This document shows, one piece after another, positions 42,434-51,028 of a DNA stretch of 59,412 bases (position 1 is its first letter; each line of letters opens with the position of its first letter). Position numbers and translations under genes: made by a program. The notes below the pieces were generated by a model, which worked only from the letters and a program-made list of their open reading frames with translations, was not told the DNA's origin and did no database searches. The stretch is from Mycobacterium sp. E1214 (GTDB taxonomy: Bacteria > Actinomycetota > Actinomycetes > Mycobacteriales > Mycobacteriaceae). The stretch is from positions 1 through 59,412 of the forward strand of contig NZ_LZJC01000137.1 in the NCBI RefSeq assembly GCF_001666755.1, in the 5' to 3' direction.

Positions 42434-43309
42434 CTACACCTTCTCCGCGTACGCCAACCACTCCAGTTGCGACGCCGTGAGCGTGCGGCCGGCGGGCGCG
42501 AGGTAGCGCGCCGCGAGTTCGTCGGGGCCGGCCCGCTCGATCAGCCGCCACCCGTAGCCGCCGATGAAGGCAGCAACCTCGTCGGGCTGTAAGCCGAAGC
42601 GCCACAACTGTTGTCGCTGCCGCACGGTGCGGTACAGCGTCCGCGTCCCGTAGCGGTTGGTGCCGTCGATGAAATCGCGCCGCACGTAGGTGAATACGAG
42701 GCGGCTCCCCGGCGCGGCCGCGCGCAAGCCCTCCAGCGTCCGCCGAACGGTCTGCTCGCTCAGGTACTGCGTGACGCCCTCGCAGATGAAGAACACCCGG
42801 TAATCGGTGCGGTACCCGTGCTCGGCGAGCGCGGTCAGCAGGTCGTCGCGCTCGAGGTTCAGCGCCACCAGGCGCACCGACAGCGGCGGCTGGCCCAGCA
42901 CCCGCCGGACCGTCCGCAACTTTCTGGCGACGTTGACCGGCAGGTCGACCTCGAACACGGGGATCCGGACGCGGCGGGTCAGCAGGTAGGCGCGGGTATC
43001 CAACCCGGCGCCCAGGATCACCACGGCGTTGACGCCCTCCTCGAGCGCCTCGGTGAGTTTGTCGGAGATGAAGCGCTTGCGGCACGCCAGCGTCGCCCAC
43101 AGCCCGGGACCGGTGAACTCCGAGCCGCGGATCATCAGGCGACGCACGGGGGTGAACCGCGCCGCGGCGACCAGCCAGCGCAGCGGCGCCGGCAGGAACA
43201 ACTCGGCGAGGTCATCGTCGAGCAGGCGCCGGCCCGCCGGCTCGTTCTGCTCGACGGCCGCCAACACCATGGGCCCAAAGGCGGTGCGAGCTACCGGGTT
43301 TCGTGCCAT
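42434..43309 (-). CDS. Class I SAM-dependent methyltransferase (Rv2751-like, LCM family)
   Basis: The 291-residue protein is of the leucine-carboxyl-methyltransferase-like family common in mycobacteria. It shows ISDKLTEALEEGVNAVVILG with GAGLDTRAYLL (SAM site), FEVDLPVNVARKLR and FFICEGVTQYLSEQTVRRTL. The acceptor substrate is unknown. It follows the mycofactocin-type SDR gene by five bases in a leftward operon. Confidence 0.85.
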   Translation of the reverse strand: MARNPVARTAFGPMVLAAVEQNEPAGRRLLDDDLAELFLPAPLRWLVAAARFTPVRRLMIRGSEFTGPGLWATLACRKRFISDKLTEALEEGVNAVVILGAGLDTRAYLLTRRVRIPVFEVDLPVNVARKLRTVRRVLGQPPLSVRLVALNLERDDLLTALAEHGYRTDYRVFFICEGVTQYLSEQTVRRTLEGLRAAAPGSRLVFTYVRRDFIDGTNRYGTRTLYRTVRQRQQLWRFGLQPDEVAAFIGGYGWRLIERAGPDELAARYLAPAGRTLTASQLEWLAYAEKV

Positions 43310-43314
43310 GGCCG

Positions 43315-44145
43315 CTACTTGTTCAAGAATCCGGCATCCACCGGCAGCGCGACACCGGTGACGTAGCGGGCTTGATCGGAGACCAGCCAGGCCACCGCGT
43401 TCGCGATGTCTTCGGCCTGCAGCACCGCGACGGGCATGGCGTTGCCCATGGCCCCCGGTGTGTCCGTCTCGGCGGCCATCTTGGCCAGCCAGTCCCGGGT
43501 GAACTCGTTGTTGATCATCGGGGTGTCGACACCGGACGGGTGAACCGAGTTGACCCGAATATACTGTCGGGCAAGCAGATTGGCGTAGACCCGCATCAAC
43601 CCGACCACGCCGTGCTTGGCGGCGGCGTAGCCGACGGAGCCGGCGTCGGGGCTGCCGACGCCGGCCAGCCCGGCGCTGGAACTGATCAGGACGATCGACC
43701 CGCCGGTGCCCTGCTCGACCAGCGTGGGTATCGCCACCTCGATCGTGTGGTAGACGCCGGTGAGGTTGACATCGATGACGTCGCGCCAGCCGTCCTCACC
43801 GGAGTGCATGGGGGCGATCCCGGCGTTGGCCACCACAATGTCGAGGCGGCCGAACTCGTCGAGGCCCGCCCGCAACGCCGTGGCCAGCGAGTCGCGGTCC
43901 CGCACGTCGCCGCGGGCCGCGACGATGCGGGCGCCGGAATCCTCGACGAGCTTGACGGTGGCCGCCAGGTCCTCCTCGGTGGCCAGCGGGTAGGGCACGC
44001 TGCCGATCTGTTCGCACAGGTCGACGGCGATGATGTCGGCGCCGTCGGCGGCCAGGCGTAGTGCGTGCGCGCGGCCCTGGCCGCGGGCGGCGCCGGTGAC
44101 GAAGGCGACCTTGCCCGACAGGGGCCCCGCGGACGAGGGAGTCAT
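43315..44145 (-). CDS. Mycofactocin-coupled-type SDR (Rv2750-like)
   Basis: The 276-residue SDR has VAFVTGAARGQGRAHALRLA followed by ADIIAVDLC, the N-terminal pattern of the SDR subfamily linked to mycofactocin, whose members hold NAD tightly and pass electrons to the peptide cofactor. Later motifs are VANAGIAPM, ISSSAGLAG and Y-x3-K in YAAAKHGVVGL. The substrate is unknown. The ATG overlaps the ABM gene stop. No mycofactocin biosynthesis genes lie in the window. Confidence 0.83.
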   Translation of the reverse strand: MTPSSAGPLSGKVAFVTGAARGQGRAHALRLAADGADIIAVDLCEQIGSVPYPLATEEDLAATVKLVEDSGARIVAARGDVRDRDSLATALRAGLDEFGRLDIVVANAGIAPMHSGEDGWRDVIDVNLTGVYHTIEVAIPTLVEQGTGGSIVLISSSAGLAGVGSPDAGSVGYAAAKHGVVGLMRVYANLLARQYIRVNSVHPSGVDTPMINNEFTRDWLAKMAAETDTPGAMGNAMPVAVLQAEDIANAVAWLVSDQARYVTGVALPVDAGFLNK

Positions 44146-44459
44146 CAGGGCCGCAATTGGCCCTTGTCCGGGTCGCCCGCCACGACCGGCTGCAGCATCT
44201 TGATGTCCGGCGCTCCCGCCAGGTGCTCGCCGACCGCGCCGAACATCTTGCCGACCGCGGGGGCGGTGCTGTGCGTCTTGAGGGCCTCGGGGTCGGCCCA
44301 CTGCTCGACGAAGATGAAGGTCTCGCCCGATTCGTGCAGCGAGTACAGCTGGCACCCCGGCTCCTCGTGCACCTCTTCGACCGCGCGGGTGAGGATTTCG
44401 CGGACGGTGTCGACGGACTCGGGCTTGACGGTGAGGGTGGCGACGACGACGACGGGCAT
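44145..44459 (-). CDS. Antibiotic biosynthesis monooxygenase (ABM)-domain protein (Rv2749-like)
   Basis: The 104-residue ferredoxin-like-fold protein shows MPVVVVATLTVKPESVDTVR, HEEPGCQLYSLHESG and FIFVEQWADPEALKTHS, typical of ABM/YgiN-like quinol or polyketide oxygenases that need no cofactor. ATG 44459 follows AGGAGG and gives the M. tuberculosis length; the in-frame ATG at 44486 is less likely. It is the first gene of the ABM-SDR-methyltransferase operon and is divergent from ftsK. Confidence 0.85.
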   Translation of the reverse strand: MPVVVVATLTVKPESVDTVREILTRAVEEVHEEPGCQLYSLHESGETFIFVEQWADPEALKTHSTAPAVGKMFGAVGEHLAGAPDIKMLQPVVAGDPDKGQLRP

Positions 44460-44600
44460 GCTTGGGCCTCCTGGGGTGACGGACATGACTTCTTTCGCCG
44501 GATGTCACCCTACTCACGCGAGCCCACGCCAGGTCCGACGCGTGCCACACAAGCCGATCGTTACCAGTGTGGCGGGTGGTGTAGATGATGCCGTTGCGAC

Positions 44601-44606
44601 TACCCT
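44601..44606 (+). promoter_or_regulatory. -10 element of ftsK, leaderless type
   Basis: TACCCT ends seven bases before the ftsK ATG. Confidence 0.55.
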
Positions 44607-44613
44607 GGCCGTC

Positions 44614-47145
44614 ATGCCCAGTAAGACCGCTGCCCGCTCCGCAACCCGAACGAGCAGGTCAAAGGCCACACCGCGGTCCAGCGGGTCACGCGGTGCCCGG
44701 CCCGCGCCGCGCCGCAAGGGCGGCAAGCCCGCCAAGCGGCGTACCCGCTCGCCGCTGGTCGCCGTCGGCGTCACCTGCGGTCGCGCGCTGCGGGCCACCT
44801 GGCTGATGGCGGCGCGGGGGACCGGCGGCGCGGCGCGGTCGATCGGGCGCGCCCACGACATCGACCCCGGCCACCGCCGCGACGGCATCGCCCTGGCGCT
44901 GCTCGCGTTGTCCGTGGTGGTCGCCGCGAGCTCCTGGTTCGACGCCGCCCGGCCCGTCGGCGCCTGGGTCGACACCTTGCTGCGCACCTTCATTGGCTCG
45001 GGGGTGTTGGCGCTGCCGGTCCTCACCGCGGCGGTGGCCGTGACGCTGATGCGCACCGAACCGCACCCCGAGGCGCGCCCCCGCCTGATCCTGGGCGCCA
45101 GCCTGATCTGCCTGTCGGTGCTCGGCCTGCGCCACCTGTGGTCGGGCTCGCCGGGGGACCCCGAGGCGCGGCGCCGCGCCGGCGGATTCATCGGCTTCGC
45201 GATCGGCGGCCCGCTTTCCGACGGGTTGACGCCGTGGATTGCGGCGCCGCTGCTGTTCATCGGCCTGATGTTCGGGTTGCTGCTGCTGACGGGGACCACC
45301 ATCCGGGAGGTGCCCGACGTCGTCCGCGGCCTGTTCGGTGGCTCGGGGTATCGCGACGACGACTACGACGCTGACTACGAGGACGCCGACTACGACGACG
45401 CTGACTACGACGACGCCGAGTACGACGGCGAGTTTGCGGACGATGCAGTGGATTCCGAGGCGCCCACCGAGGACTTGGCCGGGCGAGGCCCGGCTGACGC
45501 CGAGCCATTGGGATGGCCCGCGGTGGAGTCGCTACGAGACCAGGAGGCTCCCACCGTCCCGGAGCCGGCCGTCGAGCCGGCGAAGGCGCGCGGCCGTCGC
45601 CGCGACAAGCAACAGCTGACCGAGGTGTTGGACCGGGTGGTCGAGGGCCCGTACACGCTGCCGTCGCTGAGCCTGCTGGTGGCGGGCGACCCGCCCAAGA
45701 AGCGCAGCGCCGCCAACACGGCCATGGCCGACGCCATCAGCGAGGTGCTGAACCAGTTCAAGGTCGACGCCGCGGTCACCGGCTGCACTCGCGGCCCCAC
45801 CGTCACCCGCTACGAGGTAGAGCTCGGGCCGGGCGTGAAGGTGGAGAAGATCACCGCCCTGCAAAAGAACATCGCCTACGCGGTGGCCACCGAAAGCGTG
45901 CGCATGCTGGCCCCGATCCCCGGCAAGTCCGCCGTGGGCATCGAGGTGCCCAACACCGACCGCGAGATGGTCCGGCTGGCCGACGTGCTCACCGCGCCGA
46001 CGACCCGGCGCGACCACCACCCGCTGATCATCGGATTGGGCAAGGACATCGAGGGCGACTTCATCTCGGCCAACCTGGCCAAGATGCCGCACTTGCTGGT
46101 CGCGGGCTCGACCGGGTCCGGAAAGTCGAGCTTCGTCAACTCCATGCTGGTGTCGCTGCTCACCCGGGCCACCCCCGAGGAGGTCAGGATGATCCTGATC
46201 GACCCGAAGATGGTGGAGCTGACGCCGTACGAGGGCATCCCGCACCTGATCACGCCGATCATCACCCAGCCGAAGAAGGCCGCGGCCGCGCTGGCGTGGC
46301 TGGTCGAGGAGATGGAACAGCGCTACCAGGACATGCAGGCGTCGCGGGTGCGCCACATCGACGACTTCAACGACAAGGTGCGGTCCGGAGCCATCACCGC
46401 GCCGCTGGGCAGCCAGCGCGAGTACCGGCCCTACCCGTACATCCTGGCGATCGTCGACGAGCTGGCCGACCTCATGATGACCGCGCCGCGCGACGTCGAG
46501 GACGCCATCGTGCGGATCACCCAGAAGGCCCGCGCCGCGGGCATCCACCTGGTCCTGGCCACCCAGCGGCCCTCGGTCGACGTCGTCACCGGACTGATCA
46601 AGACCAACGTGCCGTCCCGGCTGGCATTCGCCACGTCGTCGCTGACCGACAGCCGCGTGATCCTGGACCAGGCCGGCGCGGAGAAGCTGATCGGCATGGG
46701 CGACGGCCTGTTCCTCCCGATGGGCGCGGGCAAGCCGATCCGTCTGCAGGGCGCCTTCATCACCGACGAGGAGATCCAGGCCGTCGTCGCCGCCTGCAAG
46801 GACCAGGCCGAGCCCGAGTACACCGAGGGCGTCACCACGGCCAAGCCCACCGGCGAGCGCACCGACGTCGATCCCGACATCGGCGACGACATGGACGTCT
46901 TCCTGCAGGCCGTCGAGCTCGTCGTGTCCAGCCAGTTCGGCTCGACCTCGATGCTGCAGCGCAAGCTGCGCGTCGGTTTTGCCAAGGCCGGCCGGTTGAT
47001 GGACCTGATGGAGACCCGCGGCATCGTCGGGCCGTCCGAGGGATCCAAGGCGCGCGAGGTCATGGTCAAGCCCGACGAACTGGCGGGCACGCTGGCGCTG
47101 ATCCGCGGCGGCAGCGACGCCGCCGGCGGGGACGGCGAAGAATGA
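44614..47145 (+). CDS. ftsK: DNA translocase FtsK
   Basis: The 843-residue septal DNA pump has a basic Ser/Arg/Lys-rich N-terminus of about 60 residues and four transmembrane helices between about 90 and 230. An acidic Asp/Tyr repeat (248-273), a short linker, and the motor follow: Walker A AGSTGSGKSSF near 497, Walker B ILAIVDELADLMM, then the gamma winged helix (VVSSQFGSTSMLQRKLRVGF). It moves chromosome termini through the septum. ATG 44614 matches the family start and the adjacent -10. Confidence 0.95.
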   Translation: MPSKTAARSATRTSRSKATPRSSGSRGARPAPRRKGGKPAKRRTRSPLVAVGVTCGRALRATWLMAARGTGGAARSIGRAHDIDPGHRRDGIALALLALSVVVAASSWFDAARPVGAWVDTLLRTFIGSGVLALPVLTAAVAVTLMRTEPHPEARPRLILGASLICLSVLGLRHLWSGSPGDPEARRRAGGFIGFAIGGPLSDGLTPWIAAPLLFIGLMFGLLLLTGTTIREVPDVVRGLFGGSGYRDDDYDADYEDADYDDADYDDAEYDGEFADDAVDSEAPTEDLAGRGPADAEPLGWPAVESLRDQEAPTVPEPAVEPAKARGRRRDKQQLTEVLDRVVEGPYTLPSLSLLVAGDPPKKRSAANTAMADAISEVLNQFKVDAAVTGCTRGPTVTRYEVELGPGVKVEKITALQKNIAYAVATESVRMLAPIPGKSAVGIEVPNTDREMVRLADVLTAPTTRRDHHPLIIGLGKDIEGDFISANLAKMPHLLVAGSTGSGKSSFVNSMLVSLLTRATPEEVRMILIDPKMVELTPYEGIPHLITPIITQPKKAAAALAWLVEEMEQRYQDMQASRVRHIDDFNDKVRSGAITAPLGSQREYRPYPYILAIVDELADLMMTAPRDVEDAIVRITQKARAAGIHLVLATQRPSVDVVTGLIKTNVPSRLAFATSSLTDSRVILDQAGAEKLIGMGDGLFLPMGAGKPIRLQGAFITDEEIQAVVAACKDQAEPEYTEGVTTAKPTGERTDVDPDIGDDMDVFLQAVELVVSSQFGSTSMLQRKLRVGFAKAGRLMDLMETRGIVGPSEGSKAREVMVKPDELAGTLALIRGGSDAAGGDGEE
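45355..45432 (+). repeat. Acidic DYDDAD-type repeat in the FtsK linker
   Basis: Near-identical units of the type GACTACGACGACGC code for Asp/Tyr/Ala/Glu repeats at FtsK residues 248-273, just after the last membrane helix. Such tracts vary in copy number by slippage. Confidence 0.75.
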
Positions 47146-47157
47146 CGGGTCGCCCGC

Positions 47158-47682
47158 TCACAGCACCAGCAGCATCCGGGAATTGCCCAGGATGTTCGGC
47201 TTGACGTAGCTCAGGTCGAGAAACTCGGCGACACCGAGGTCATATGAGCGGCACATCTCGTCGAACACCTCGGCGGTGACGGGCGTGCCCTCGATCTCGG
47301 TGAAGCCATGCTTGCCGAAGAACTCGGTTTCAAAGGTCAGCACGAACAGGCGCTTGAGCTGCAACTCGCGCGCCACCTCGAGCAACCGTTCCACGATCGC
47401 GTGCCCGATTCCGTGTCCCGTCATCGCCGGATCGACCGCCACCGTGCGGATTTCGCCGAGGTCCGACCACATGACGTGCAGCGCCCCGCAACCCACGACG
47501 GTGCCCGGGCGGGCCGGGTGTTCGGCGACCCAGAATTCCTGCACGGCCTCGTAGAGCGTCACGAGGTTCTTCTCCAGCAGGATCTTGCCCGCGTACGTGT
47601 CGACCAGCTCTTTGATCGCGGGAACGTCCGACGTGCGCGCGCGCCGGACTACCGCGGGGAGGCCATGCGAACTTGCGGTCAC
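47158..47682 (-). CDS. argA: N-acetylglutamate synthase ArgA (GNAT type)
   Basis: The 174-residue GNAT enzyme makes N-acetylglutamate for arginine synthesis. It shows VVRRARTSDVPAIKELVDTY, KNLVTLYEAVQEFWVAEH, AVDPAMTGHGIGHAIVERLL and FETEFFGKHGF. I take GTG 47682: it gives the M. tuberculosis length and has a minus-strand -10 TACTGT (47693-47688) five bases upstream. The ATG at 47700 would add six residues. It is divergent from pgsA3. Confidence 0.93.
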   Translation of the reverse strand: MTASSHGLPAVVRRARTSDVPAIKELVDTYAGKILLEKNLVTLYEAVQEFWVAEHPARPGTVVGCGALHVMWSDLGEIRTVAVDPAMTGHGIGHAIVERLLEVARELQLKRLFVLTFETEFFGKHGFTEIEGTPVTAEVFDEMCRSYDLGVAEFLDLSYVKPNILGNSRMLLVL

Positions 47683-47687
47683 GGGTA

Positions 47688-47732
47688 ACAGTATCGACAT
47701 CGGGAACGGCGCTGCTGGTCAACCGCTATTCT
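47688..47732. promoter_or_regulatory. Divergent argA/pgsA3 promoters
   Basis: Minus-strand TACTGT (47693-47688) serves argA and plus-strand TATTCT (47727-47732) lies six bases before the pgsA3 GTG. Only 56 bp separate the two start codons, so the promoters share sequence and polymerases may interfere. Confidence 0.5.
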
Positions 47733-47738
47733 GTTGCC

Positions 47739-48338
47739 GTGTCGGGGCAGCCGCAAACGGGTCCGGTCGCGGGTCGCGCCCACATCGCCAACCTCGCCAA
47801 CACCCTCACCATGCTGCGGCTGGTGCTGGTCCCGGTGTTCCTGCTCGCGCTGTTCGCCGGTGACGGGCACCAAAGCGCCTTTCGGATCGTGGCTTTCGTG
47901 ATCTTCGCGGTGGCGTGCATCACAGATCGGTTGGACGGGCTGCTGGCCCGCAACTACGGAATGGCCACCGAATTCGGTGCGTTCGTGGACCCGATCGCCG
48001 ACAAGACGTTGGTCGGTTCAGCCCTGATCGGGCTGTCCATGCTGGGCGAGCTGCCGTGGTGGGTGACCGTGCTGATCCTGGCCCGCGAAGTCGGCGTCAC
48101 CGTGCTGCGGCTGGCCGTCATCCGCCGCGGGGTCATCCCGGCCAGCTGGGGAGGCAAGGTCAAGACCGTGGTGCAGGTGGTGGCGATCGGGCTGTTCGTG
48201 CTGCCGTGGGCGGGAACGCCGGGCCCGTTCCGGGTGGGGGCGGCGGTGGTACTGGGTGCGGCGATCGTCCTGACGGTCATCACCGGCATCGACTACGTCG
48301 TGTCGACCGTGCGCGCGGTGCGCCGGACGACCGCCTGA
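47739..48338 (+). CDS. pgsA3: CDP-diacylglycerol-glycerol-3-phosphate 3-phosphatidyltransferase-type enzyme PgsA3
   Basis: The 199-residue membrane enzyme of phospholipid synthesis has the CDP-alcohol phosphotransferase motif DRLDGLLAR...GAFVDPIADK (D-x2-D-G-x2-A-R...G-x3-D-x3-D). About five transmembrane segments are visible, the first near LANTLTMLRLVLVPVFLLALF. GTG 47739 is supported by the -10. clgR follows after 109 bp. Confidence 0.92.
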   Translation: MSGQPQTGPVAGRAHIANLANTLTMLRLVLVPVFLLALFAGDGHQSAFRIVAFVIFAVACITDRLDGLLARNYGMATEFGAFVDPIADKTLVGSALIGLSMLGELPWWVTVLILAREVGVTVLRLAVIRRGVIPASWGGKVKTVVQVVAIGLFVLPWAGTPGPFRVGAAVVLGAAIVLTVITGIDYVVSTVRAVRRTTA

Positions 48339-48355
48339 AACACCGTCGCGCCCCG

Positions 48356-48381
48356 GGAACCAGACCACCCTCAGCGGCGTT
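48356..48381 (+). promoter_or_regulatory. SigE-type promoter of clgR-pspA-pspM
   Basis: GGAAC (48356-48360) and CGTT (48378-48381) with a 17-bp spacer match the mycobacterial extracytoplasmic sigma pattern (SigE/SigH-like). It lies about 67 bp before clgR. In M. tuberculosis this operon is SigE-controlled. Confidence 0.6.
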
Positions 48382-48447
48382 GACCTAGTGAGCGCCTGCC
48401 GCACTGACGTGCGTGCCGGCGGGGCTGACTGGACGAAGGAGGGCGGG

Positions 48448-48774
48448 ATGCCGCCATTGGTGCGCGAGGTCATCGGCGACGTGCTGCGGGAGGCCCGGAC
48501 GGCCCAGGGCCGCACGCTGCGCGAAGTGTCCGACACGGCGCGGGTGAGCCTCGGCTACCTCTCGGAGGTCGAGCGCGGGCGCAAGGAGCCGTCGAGCGAG
48601 CTGCTCAACGCCATCTGCGACGCGCTGGAGGTGCCGCTGTCGTCGGTGCTGACCGACGCCGGCGAGCGAATGGCCAGCGAAGAGCGGGCGGCCTACGCCG
48701 CGCCCAGCGGCACCAGCATCGACGCCTCGACGAAGGTCGTCATTCCGCCGGTGTCCTCCCTGGCGATCGCCTGA
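48448..48774 (+). CDS. clgR: Transcriptional regulator ClgR
   Basis: The 108-residue Cro/C1-type HTH activator controls clp protease and psp genes. It shows REARTAQGRTLREVSDTARV and SLGYLSEVERGRKEPSSELL, ending in SSLAIA, a hydrophobic tail like that through which Clp protease removes ClgR. I chose ATG 48448, after GGAGGG and next to the conserved PLVREVIGDVL; the frame opens 20 codons earlier. It heads the envelope-stress operon. Confidence 0.92.
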   Translation: MPPLVREVIGDVLREARTAQGRTLREVSDTARVSLGYLSEVERGRKEPSSELLNAICDALEVPLSSVLTDAGERMASEERAAYAAPSGTSIDASTKVVIPPVSSLAIA

Positions 48775-48884
48775 CCGCCCCTCAGGGGTGGGTGGATCGG
48801 CGCCGAGCCATTAAATTGAGCGGGAAGCGCAGGACCCAACCCGGGACCGCCGGGGCCCGCGACAAGCGAAGGTGGAGCTGACTC

Positions 48885-49709
48885 ATGGCCAATCCGTTCG
48901 TCAAGGGGTGGAAGTACCTCATGGCGCTGTTCAACTCGAAGATCGACGAGCACGCCGACCCCAAGGTGCAGATCCAGCAGGCCATCGAGGAGGCGCAGCG
49001 CACGCACCAGGCGCTGACCCAGCAGGCGGCGCAGGTCATCGGCAACCAGCGTCAGCTCGAGATGCGGCTCAACCGGCAGCTGGCCGACGTCGAGAAGCTC
49101 CAGGTGAACACCCGCCAGGCGCTCACCCTGGCCGATCAGGCCAACGCCGCCGGTGACGCCGCCAAGGCCACCGAATACAACAACGCCGCCGAGGCGTTCG
49201 CGGCCCAACTGGTGACCGCCGAGCAAAGCGTCGAGGACCTTAAAACCCTGCACGACCAGGCGCTCAGCGCGGCCGCGCAGGCCAAGAGGGCGGTCGAACA
49301 GAACGCCATGGTGCTGCAGCAGAAGATCGCCGAGCGCACCAAGCTGCTCAGTCAGCTCGAACAGGCCAAGATGCAAGAGCAGGTCAGCGCGTCGCTGCGC
49401 TCGATGAGCGAGATCGCCGCCCCCGGCAACGTCCCCAACCTCGACGAGGTGCGCGACAAGATCGAGCGCCGCTACGCCAACGCCATCGGGGCCGCCGAGC
49501 TCGCGCAGGGCTCGGTGCAGGGCCGGATGCTCGAGGTCGAGCAGGCCGGCGTGCAGATGGCCGGGCACTCCCGCCTGGAGCAGATCCGCGCGTCGATGCG
49601 CGGCGAGGCCCTTCCGGCCGGCGGATCCGCCGCGGGAAGCACCGCCGCCGCCCCGCGCCCCGCCGAGACGTCCGGCGGCGCGGTCACCGAACAGCCGTTC
49701 GGCCAGTAA
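48885..49709 (+). CDS. pspA: PspA/IM30 family phage-shock protein (35-kDa antigen)
   Basis: The 274-residue, almost wholly coiled-coil protein starts ANPFVKGWKYLMALFNSKID (amphipathic helix 1 for membrane binding). Further PspA features are ADPKVQIQQAIEEAQRTHQA and ALRSMSEIAAPG-like SLRSMSEIAAPGN. It protects the cytoplasmic membrane under stress and restrains ClgR. ATG 48885 follows GGTGGAG. The C-terminus is Gly/Ala/Ser-rich and disordered. Confidence 0.93.
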   Translation: MANPFVKGWKYLMALFNSKIDEHADPKVQIQQAIEEAQRTHQALTQQAAQVIGNQRQLEMRLNRQLADVEKLQVNTRQALTLADQANAAGDAAKATEYNNAAEAFAAQLVTAEQSVEDLKTLHDQALSAAAQAKRAVEQNAMVLQQKIAERTKLLSQLEQAKMQEQVSASLRSMSEIAAPGNVPNLDEVRDKIERRYANAIGAAELAQGSVQGRMLEVEQAGVQMAGHSRLEQIRASMRGEALPAGGSAAGSTAAAPRPAETSGGAVTEQPFGQ

Positions 49710-49721
49710 CGACGGCCTGAC

Positions 49722-50531
49722 ATGGCGGTGAAGGCTGGCGAGCGCGGCCCGTGGCGCGCGCTGCTGCAACGCGGTTTCTACGCCGCCGGCCAGCTCTCCG
49801 ACGTGGTGCTTCGCCGGCTCGGCGCCGCCACCGACCCGCGGGCCCGGCAGCTGCGTCGCCGCCGTCGTGCGCTGCGGTGGGGTTTGATCTTCAGCGCCGG
49901 GTGCGTGTTCTGGGTGCTGGTGACGATGCTGCTTGCGGCCTGGGGCTGGTTCGCCCTGCTGCTGGAGATCACGGGCGCCGTCGCGGTCCTCATGGCGATC
50001 CCGGCGACGCTGCTGCTGTTCCGGTACCGCTGGCTGGGGGCGGAACCGCTGCCGTCCCCGCGGCCCGCGAACGTGCGCCGGCTGCCGCCGCCGGGCTCGG
50101 CGGCCCGGCCCGCGATGTACGCCCTGGGCGCCTCCGAGCGCGGCTTCGTGTCGCTGGTCGGGGTGATCGAGCGCGGCGCGATGTTGCCGGCCGAGGAGAT
50201 TGCCGACCTCAACGCGGCGGCCCACAAGACCTCGGCGGCGATGGCCGCCACCGCCGCGGAGGTGGTGTCGCTGGAACGGGCGGCGCACTACTCCGAGTCG
50301 TCCCGCGCGCACCTGGTGCCCACCATCAACGCCTTCACCGCCCAGCTCAGCGCCGGGGTGCGCCAGTACAACGAAATGGTGACCGCCGCCGCGCAGCTGG
50401 TGTCGTCGGCCAACGGCGGCGCCCTGACGGAATCGCAGCGCTACCGCACCGAACTCGCCGGGGCGACCGACCGCCTGGTCGGGTGGGCGCAGGCTTTCGA
50501 CGAACTCGGCAAGCTGCGCGGCGCGAGCTAG
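49722..50531 (+). CDS. pspM: PspM-like membrane partner (Rv2743c-like)
   Basis: The 269-residue protein has a basic start and two adjacent transmembrane helices at about residues 50-95 (LIFSAGCVFWVLVTMLLAAW, then FALLLEITGAVAVLMAIPAT). A helical soluble C-terminus follows. In M. tuberculosis Rv2743c (PspM) anchors PspA at the membrane. It begins 12 bases after pspA. The fourth gene of the M. tuberculosis operon (Rv2742c, pspN) is not present; ephG follows directly on the other strand. Confidence 0.82.
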   Translation: MAVKAGERGPWRALLQRGFYAAGQLSDVVLRRLGAATDPRARQLRRRRRALRWGLIFSAGCVFWVLVTMLLAAWGWFALLLEITGAVAVLMAIPATLLLFRYRWLGAEPLPSPRPANVRRLPPPGSAARPAMYALGASERGFVSLVGVIERGAMLPAEEIADLNAAAHKTSAAMAATAAEVVSLERAAHYSESSRAHLVPTINAFTAQLSAGVRQYNEMVTAAAQLVSSANGGALTESQRYRTELAGATDRLVGWAQAFDELGKLRGAS

Positions 50532-50975
50532 CTAGAACGTCGCCTTGAGCGACGGGACGGCCAGCCCGGCCAGGCCCCGCAACGTGGCCTTGAACATGTC
50601 GAAGAAGTCGAAATAGTCGCGCCACAACGTGATTCGGCCGTCGTGCACCTCGAACACCCCGCACACCCAGAACTGCAGCCGCAGCGGCCCGAAGATCAGG
50701 GCGTCGGTGCGCTCGGTGAGGACCGCCGCGCCGTCGGCCGCGATGCGGTGGATCTTCACCTCGAAGGCGGCGCGCCCGTCCATCTGGCGGAACAGCTTCA
50801 TCGCCCGGTGCCGGCCGTGGATGGTCGGCAGCCCGACGTTCTGGTAGACGAGGTTGTCGTCCAGCGCGGTCGACGCGGCGTCGAAGTCCGCGTCCTGCAG
50901 CGCGGTGAGGAAACCCTCGACCGTGCGGGTGTTCGCGTCGGTAGTTCCAGTGCCCGTTCCAGTCACCTCGGTCAT
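50532..50975 (-). CDS. ephG: Limonene-1,2-epoxide hydrolase-type EphG
   Basis: The 147-residue protein of the small epoxide-hydrolase/SnoaL fold shows TVEGFLTALQDADFDAASTA, IHGRHRAMKLF, VLTERTDALIFGPL (Arg/Asp of the catalytic triad) and GRITLWRDYFDFFDMFK (second Asp). It adds water to an epoxide in one step. ATG 50975 has a minus-strand -10 TACGCT (50988-50983) seven bases upstream. Its stop directly abuts that of pspM. Confidence 0.88.
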   Translation of the reverse strand: MTEVTGTGTGTTDANTRTVEGFLTALQDADFDAASTALDDNLVYQNVGLPTIHGRHRAMKLFRQMDGRAAFEVKIHRIAADGAAVLTERTDALIFGPLRLQFWVCGVFEVHDGRITLWRDYFDFFDMFKATLRGLAGLAVPSLKATF

Positions 50976-51028
50976 GGGTGCCAGCGTAGGCCTGCGTGGC
51001 CCGTCGCGGCTGTGGCAGGGTAAGGCCG

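Noticed and set aside
40533..43100. An 855-codon minus-strand frame
   Set aside because: It is antisense to rnj and dapA and lies in another frame of the methyltransferase gene; no motif supports it.
48776..48791. A short CCCC/GGGG hairpin between clgR and pspA, considered as a terminator
   Set aside because: The loop is only three bases, the stem is short and no T-tract follows. clgR and pspA are expected to be co-transcribed.
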